In this document: positions 5,412-5,583 of the stretch, in pieces
Position numbering within the stretch: the stretch's first letter is position 1
How the letters are laid out: the number at the start of each line of letters is the position of its first letter
Source of the DNA: Syntrophobacterales bacterium
Lineage (GTDB): Bacteria; Desulfobacterota; Syntrophia; Syntrophales; JAAYKM01
Assembly: GCA_031285215.1 (NCBI GenBank)
Contig: JAITWQ010000193.1
Coordinates: 1 to 5,583, forward strand
Length of the DNA: 5,583 bases
Direction of reading: 5' to 3'
Translations under genes and position numbers: made by a program
Notes under the pieces: model-generated
Told to the model about the DNA's origin: nothing
The model's database searches: none
Seen by the model: only the letters and a program-made list of their open reading frames with translations

Positions 5412-5583
5412 TTAGTGAAGCACCCCTTCTACAATCAATTTTGCCAGGTTCGCAGAGGTTATCTCCTCAATGTCGTTTGGCACATTTTGACCTGTCGTAA
5501 CATAAGGAACAGGCTTATTCATCTTTTCCATCAAATCGAAAAGGAATCCGAAGCGGCGGCATTCATCCATTTTGGTTAGGATG
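5412..5583 (-). CDS. flhF: FlhF, flagellar SRP-type GTPase, C-terminal fragment (cut by window edge)
   Basis: Only the last 56 codons and the TAA stop lie in the window; the start is beyond the right edge. FlhF is a signal-recognition-particle-type GTPase that localises at the cell pole and determines where flagella are built. The visible part carries the guanine-specificity motif TKMD (TKLD in most SRP GTPases) near its first residues and then the closing segment TTGQNVPNDIEE, typical of the end of the FlhF/FtsY/Ffh G domain. The tail ends in a short helix, AKLIVEGVLH, as FlhF proteins usually do. The gene stops 51 bases before flhG, its usual partner. The short fragment plus the flhG context makes the assignment firm; nothing can be said about the B domain or N-terminus. 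Confidence 0.93.
   Translation of the reverse strand, partial: ILTKMDECRRFGFLFDLMEKMNKPVPYVTTGQNVPNDIEEITSANLAKLIVEGVLH

Noticed and set aside
5479..5494. TGGCAC resembling a sigma-54 -24 element on the plus strand
   Set aside because: No GC-containing -12 element at the required spacing, wrong strand for the operon and inside flhF coding DNA.

Overview
The window is one continuous flagellar gene run, entirely on the minus strand, read from the right edge (5583) to about position 200. Gene order in the direction of transcription is flhF (only the last 56 codons are present), flhG, fliA, a FliL-like gene, a short histidine-kinase-like gene, a small charged protein of unknown family, a membrane-anchored coiled-coil protein resembling DUF2802, and a FliK-type hook-length-control-like gene. 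Gaps are 65 bases or less and several junctions overlap (TTGA at 4461-4464, TAATG at 1349-1353), so a single transcript is likely. No promoter is recognisable inside; it probably lies to the right of the window.

The organism is a Gram-negative flagellated bacterium with an FlhF/FlhG system that sets flagellar number and position. The order flhF-flhG-fliA is common in Proteobacteria and Desulfobacterota. The FliA and FlhG sequences look to me most like those of the former Deltaproteobacteria (Desulfobacterota, perhaps Syntrophales-like), but this is an impression without any search.

Region by region: 5412-5583 is the FlhF C-terminus; 4461-5360 is FlhG, with an intact DQAxxLR helix and deviant Walker A; 3742-4464 is the flagellar sigma factor, for which a TTG start overlapping the flhG stop fits better than the far upstream ATG; 3027-3677 is a FliL-like stator-associated protein with an unusual acidic cytoplasmic leader; 2213-2983 is a soluble kinase-like protein whose H-box and ATP-binding motifs are partly lost; 1817-2158 and 1351-1815 are small accessory proteins; 200-1351 is FliK-like. 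The last 199 bases hold no gene that I can support, but contain a perfect 14-bp inverted repeat, a second 11-bp hairpin and a degenerate heptamer repeat.

Functionally, FlhF and FlhG place and count flagella, FliA switches on late genes, FliL supports the stator, and the FliK-like protein bears on export switching. The kinase-like protein, the 113-residue protein and the DUF2802-like protein are the least described part and the best candidates for something new. I see no defence system, CRISPR, transposon, tRNA or rRNA.
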